9,378 nt of DNA from positions 1 to 9,378 of the forward strand of contig JAHIEN010000136.1 of the NCBI GenBank assembly GCA_018901615.1. The letters run 5' to 3'. This document shows, one piece after another, positions 6,898 through 9,378 of this stretch. Within the stretch, counting starts at the first letter, position 1, and the number at the start of each line of letters is the position of its first letter. The notes beneath the pieces were generated by a model. The model searched no databases. It saw only the letters and a program-made list of their open reading frames with translations, and was not told the origin of the DNA. A program made the position numbers and the translations under genes. The stretch is from Candidatus Omnitrophota bacterium (lineage in GTDB: Bacteria > Omnitrophota > Gorgyraeia > Gorgyraeales > Gorgyraeaceae).

Positions 6898-7385
6898 TTT
6901 ATTATCTTATCCGCCACTTCTTCTGCGCTCGAAGTATCCGTATCTATACAAAAGTCTGCCCTTTTATAATAAGGGGCTCTCTTTTTCAACAGCTCTTCTA
7001 TTTTTTTCTCCGGGTCAGGAACATTCAGGAGAGGTCGACTAGCCAGGTCTTTTGTCCTCTTAAGAATCACTTTAGGCGATGCCTCAAGGCAGATGATCAA
7101 GCCGTTTTTCTTGAAATTCTGAAAATTCTTATCATTCACAACTGCGCCTCCGCCTGTAGATATAATAACGCCTTTTTCCTGTGAAACTTTTCCCGCTGTA
7201 TCCATCTCTAAATTTCTGAAATAATCCTCTCCTTTTTTGTCGAAAATTTCTCTAACAGGGCAACCCTCTTTTGCTTCTATCATTTCATCCATTTCTATAA
7301 ATTCACATCCTAATTTAGCCGCGAGTATCCTGCCAACAGCGGTCTTGCCCGTGCCCATGAACCCTACCAATACTATATTCTGCAT
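6876..7385 (-). CDS. aroK: Shikimate kinase
   Basis: This enzyme phosphorylates shikimate to shikimate-3-phosphate with ATP, the fifth step of the shikimate pathway. The 169 residues carry the Walker A loop GFMGTGKT (8-15), the shikimate-binding Asp D33 in EMDEMIE, FRNLE with R57, the GGG motif at 78-80, the lid segment with R117 (SRPLL) and R136 (RAPYY). These match the positions known from Mycobacterium tuberculosis shikimate kinase. The frame is open to position 7442, but the ATG at 7385 is preferred. It puts the Walker loop at its normal distance and has GAGAGGA about 8 bases upstream, and the longer version would run through the promoter at 7414-7442. It is first in the minus-strand gene train and overlaps dprA by 22 bp. 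Confidence 0.95.
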   Translation of the reverse strand: MQNIVLVGFMGTGKTAVGRILAAKLGCEFIEMDEMIEAKEGCPVREIFDKKGEDYFRNLEMDTAGKVSQEKGVIISTGGGAVVNDKNFQNFKKNGLIICLEASPKVILKRTKDLASRPLLNVPDPEKKIEELLKKRAPYYKRADFCIDTDTSSAEEVADKIIKWVTKRD

Positions 7386-7413
7386 AATATTTTTCCTCTC
7401 GCTATCTTTATAA

Positions 7414-7442
7414 ACTATATCAGATGCTAAACTATTAGTCAA
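7414..7442 (-). promoter_or_regulatory. Sigma-70-type promoter for the aroK-dprA-topA... gene train
   Basis: On the minus strand, TTGACT (7442-7437) and TATAGT (7419-7414) are separated by exactly 17 bases. Transcription would start near 7407, giving a leader of about 22 bases that contains the aroK Shine-Dalgarno GAGAGGA. Both hexamers match five of six consensus bases. No comparable promoter was noticed between the downstream genes, so it may drive all of them. Confidence 0.72.
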
Positions 7443-7459
7443 TAAATCTCATTAACTGC

Positions 7460-7488
7460 TTGCATATTAAATCCTTATATGGTATGCT
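7460..7488 (+). promoter_or_regulatory. Sigma-70-type promoter for the plus-strand secreted protein gene
   Basis: TTGCAT (7460-7465) and TATGCT (7483-7488) are separated by 17 bases. The predicted start of transcription is near 7495, only about 5 bases before the ATG at 7500 and after the earlier ATG at 7479. If correct, the mRNA is almost leaderless, which agrees with the absence of a Shine-Dalgarno. The match is weaker than for the facing promoter. Confidence 0.5.
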
Positions 7489-7499
7489 TTTACTCAAAA

Positions 7500-8096
7500 A
7501 TGAAAAAATTTCTTTGCCTTTTCATATTCTTGCTATGCGTCAATTCCCTTTTTATAAGCCCTGTCTATTGCTGGGATATAAAAGATAGAAATGAATACTT
7601 ATTAGACGTAAGAGGCGATGACGGGGATATTATTCTTAACCGCATTACTCTCCATAACCAACTAAAATCTCCTGAATTGGAAATGACCGCTTTTAGCGAA
7701 GCCCAGTGGAACATAGGTACAAGTGAGTGGGAAAAAATAACCATGGGAGCTGAAATAGGCAAATATGTATATAAATGGCTTTACCTCGGACAGTCACTGC
7801 AATTCATGTCCGGAGAAATGCTGGATTATATGGCGTTCAAGGTAGATAATAGATCCATAGACTCGACTACAAAAATAGCTATAGGCATACCTATTATAGA
7901 AGACCTTTGCCTGCGTTTATTCGAGGAATATTCAATAAATATTGAAAAAGGCAAAGAGGAATATTGTGAGATAGGTATAGAACTAAATTACGATATCAGG
8001 GGGTATTGTTCTATAGGGATCGGCTGGAGACATACTGACAGGATTCACAATTTCGACTCTGACTATATAAGCTCCTCTATTATCTTAAACTTTTAA
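7500..8096 (+). CDS. Uncharacterised secreted protein, probable small outer-membrane beta-barrel
   Basis: I do not recognise a family. The 198-residue protein starts with two lysines and a hydrophobic stretch (about 4-22), a clear signal peptide; cleavage after PVYC (24) before WDIKDR is plausible. C24 lies in no convincing lipobox. The remainder is rich in alternating polar and hydrophobic segments with aromatic residues, such as CEIGIELNYD and YCSIGIGWRH, and ends SSIILNF. A terminal Phe on a final amphipathic strand is typical of outer-membrane beta-barrels. The size would suit a barrel of about eight strands. I chose ATG 7500 over ATG 7479 because it begins directly at the signal peptide and lies downstream of the predicted transcription start. 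The gene opposes all its neighbours and overlaps the 3' end of aroC by 12 bp. Its function is unknown. Confidence 0.8.
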   Translation: MKKFLCLFIFLLCVNSLFISPVYCWDIKDRNEYLLDVRGDDGDIILNRITLHNQLKSPELEMTAFSEAQWNIGTSEWEKITMGAEIGKYVYKWLYLGQSLQFMSGEMLDYMAFKVDNRSIDSTTKIAIGIPIIEDLCLRLFEEYSINIEKGKEEYCEIGIELNYDIRGYCSIGIGWRHTDRIHNFDSDYISSSIILNF

Positions 8097-9206
8097 TCTT
8101 CTCAGATAGGCTTCGTAATTCTTTTTTATATCAGAAATATTATCCCCGCCGAATTTTTCCAGCAAGACATTACCAAGGACAAACGCGACCATTGCCTCTC
8201 CGATAACACCCGCGGCAGGTACAGAGCATATATCAGACCTCTCAGTCGCAGACTTTACTGCCTCCTTTGTATCGATATCTACTGTATTAAGGCCCTTCAT
8301 TAATGTGCTTATAGGTTTCATATAGCCGCGCGCTATGATGTCCTCGCCGTTCGACATGCCGCCTTCTATGCCACCCGCGTTATTCGTTTTTCTATACATG
8401 CCTTTGGATTTTGAATACAGTATTTCATCGTGAACCTTTGAGCCAAGTTTTCTGGCAGACTCACAGCCATTGCCTATTTCAACTGCCTTTACAGCCGGTA
8501 TGGACATAATAACTCTTGCTATCTCAGCATCCAGGCGCCTGTCGTACTGGACATAACTCCCTAGACCCGCGGGCACACCTTCAACTATTACCTCAAAAAT
8601 CCCTCCCAGGGTGTCTTTCTTCTCCCTGGCATTATCGATCTCCTCTATCATTAATTTTTCCGACGCGCGGTCAGCGCAGTTTAATCTTGAATCTGACAGA
8701 TTTTTTTCTATCTCGTCAAAGCTCAGACTGGCTGTATGCGCCTCTACTCCGCCTATCATCACTACGTGGCTCAATATCCGCATGTTAAACTCTGATAGCA
8801 ATAGTTTAGCGACCGCTCCTATTGCAACCCTCGCTGCGCTTTCCCTGGCTGAGGCCCTCTCAAGGACAGGCCTGGCATTGTCAAAACCATATTTCAATAT
8901 CCCGGCAAGATCAGCATGGCCTGGCCTGGGATTTTTAATATCCGGCAGTTTGTCCATTGAAAAATCTTTATTTTCTATCAGGATTGACAAGGGGCTTCCT
9001 ATGGTAACGCCTTTTATAAGGCCTGACAGGATCCTGGCTGTGTCTTTTTCTATCTTCATCCTGTCTCCTCTCCCATACCCTTCCTGCCGCCTCTGGAGTT
9101 CTTTATTCACAAAGTCATTGTCTATCTTAACTCCGGCTGGCATGCCTTCTAAAATCCCCACAAGCGCTTCACCGTGAGACTCTCCAGCAGTTAATATTCT
9201 TAGCAT
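8085..9206 (-). CDS. aroC: Chorismate synthase
   Basis: AroC uses reduced FMN to eliminate phosphate from EPSP and make chorismate, the branch point to aromatic amino acids and folate. The 373-residue protein has GESHGEALVGILEGMP (8-23), RRQEGYGRGDRM (39-50), RPGHADL (94-100), ERASARESAARV (116-127), NNAGGIEGGMSNGE (275-288) and the third signature RSDICSVPA (323-331). The length is normal and the frame is intact. The start ATG is supported by GGGGGTGA about 4 bases upstream, a near match to the extended anti-Shine-Dalgarno complement. The leader contains four successive hairpins. In many bacteria aroC is followed directly by aroK; here the plus-strand secreted-protein gene lies between them and its end overlaps the last codons of aroC. 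Confidence 0.97.
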   Translation of the reverse strand: MLRILTAGESHGEALVGILEGMPAGVKIDNDFVNKELQRRQEGYGRGDRMKIEKDTARILSGLIKGVTIGSPLSILIENKDFSMDKLPDIKNPRPGHADLAGILKYGFDNARPVLERASARESAARVAIGAVAKLLLSEFNMRILSHVVMIGGVEAHTASLSFDEIEKNLSDSRLNCADRASEKLMIEEIDNAREKKDTLGGIFEVIVEGVPAGLGSYVQYDRRLDAEIARVIMSIPAVKAVEIGNGCESARKLGSKVHDEILYSKSKGMYRKTNNAGGIEGGMSNGEDIIARGYMKPISTLMKGLNTVDIDTKEAVKSATERSDICSVPAAGVIGEAMVAFVLGNVLLEKFGGDNISDIKKNYEAYLRRLKV

Positions 9207-9220
9207 AATTCACCCCCGTA

Positions 9221-9254
9221 CAAGTTACCTCGTCGCTCCGCTCCTCGGAACTTG
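9221..9254. repeat. Inverted repeat A in the aroC leader
   Basis: CAAGTT (9221-9226) pairs with AACTTG (9249-9254). The stem extends by CC/GG after a one-base bulge. The long loop is rich in the cgctccg-type motif, which recurs at 9281-9287 between repeats B and C. Confidence 0.7.
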
Positions 9255-9260
9255 TTTCAA

Positions 9261-9276
9261 AGGGGCTTACGCCCCT
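9261..9276. repeat. Inverted repeat B in the aroC leader
   Basis: AGGGGC and GCCCCT form a perfect 6-bp stem around a 4-base loop. In a minus-strand transcript the loop reads GUAA, a stable GNRA tetraloop. Only two U residues follow the stem in that direction, so it is not a convincing intrinsic terminator. Confidence 0.75.
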
Positions 9277-9286
9277 ATGACGCTCC

Positions 9287-9311
9287 GTGATGTTCCTATT
9301 CGTCACATCAC
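9287..9311. repeat. Inverted repeat C in the aroC leader
   Basis: GTGATGT (9287-9293) and ACATCAC (9305-9311) form a perfect 7-bp stem around an 11-base loop. Confidence 0.7.
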
Positions 9312-9327
9312 TCCACTGTTACCCCTC

Positions 9328-9349
9328 GGGGGATTGCCTGCAATCCCCC
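9328..9349. repeat. Inverted repeat D in the aroC leader
   Basis: GGGGGATTGC and GCAATCCCCC are perfect complements separated by two bases. This allows a 9-bp stem with a tetraloop and makes it the strongest hairpin in the window. A CCCC run at 9322-9325 could compete for pairing with the GGGGG arm. There is no U-tract on either side. Confidence 0.85.
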
Positions 9350-9378
9350 AAACCCCCTACAGTTGTATGGAATTATTA

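Larger units (their letters stand above)
9207..9378. other. Non-coding, hairpin-rich stretch upstream of aroC
   Basis: No protein-coding frame is supported here. The stretch holds the aroC Shine-Dalgarno (9210-9217 on the minus strand) and inverted repeats A to D placed nearly end to end. Base composition is patchy, with runs of G and C unlike the coding regions. I did not find a convincing sigma-70 promoter; it may lie beyond the window edge. Confidence 0.7.

Noticed and set aside
7386..7442. Longer N-terminus for shikimate kinase starting at 7442
   Set aside because: It would translate through the predicted -35/-10 boxes and has no Shine-Dalgarno, while ATG 7385 has one and gives the standard kinase start.
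8611..9177. Long plus-strand open frame opposite aroC
   Set aside because: It is the antisense shadow of a clear chorismate synthase, with no recognisable motif or ribosome site.
9261..9349. Intrinsic terminators from repeats B and D
   Set aside because: The stems are strong, but no U-tract follows on either strand.
9218..9352. CRISPR array or attachment site
   Set aside because: The four inverted repeats differ from one another, there are no regular spacers, and no cas or integrase partner adjoins them.

Overview
The window is a compact, AT-leaning bacterial chromosomal segment. It carries ten recognisable genes on the minus strand and one unrecognised gene on the plus strand. No rRNA, tRNA, CRISPR array, transposase or phage gene is visible. 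The organism looks like an anaerobic Gram-negative bacterium. It has a two-subunit oxygen-sensitive [4Fe-4S] fumarase, a radical-SAM queuosine enzyme, and a secreted protein ending in Phe as outer-membrane beta-barrels do. Gene order and repeat style suggest an uncultured lineage of the Omnitrophota/PVC kind, but this is a low-confidence impression and not a demonstrated assignment.

Layout, read along the minus strand from high to low coordinates. Positions 9207-9378 are non-coding and packed with four consecutive inverted repeats that lie in the leader of aroC (chorismate synthase, 9206-8085). An unrelated gene on the opposite strand (7500-8096) then encodes a small secreted, probably outer-membrane protein. 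It overlaps the end of aroC tail to tail by 12 bp. A 114-bp divergent intergenic region (7386-7499) holds two good sigma-70-type promoters pointing away from each other. From the minus-strand promoter runs a tight gene train: aroK (shikimate kinase), dprA (DNA-processing protein A), topA (DNA topoisomerase I), xerC/D (tyrosine recombinase), queC and queE (queuosine precursor synthesis), fumarase alpha and beta, and rph (RNase PH, cut by the window edge). Gaps are 30 bp or less and several genes overlap, so a single polycistronic transcript is likely.

Functionally, aroC and aroK act on the shikimate pathway. DprA, TopA and Xer handle DNA (uptake/recombination, supercoiling, chromosome dimer resolution). 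QueC and QueE make preQ0 for tRNA modification. Fumarase serves central carbon metabolism and RNase PH trims tRNA 3' ends. The genes are conventional. The unusual signals are in the sequence between and inside them: a palindromic repeat read in frame inside topA, a second repeat-like block in the dprA linker, a hairpin cluster before aroC, a heptamer triplet before queC, and a fumB/rph junction where both proteins look trimmed. I do not see a clearly new multi-gene system here.
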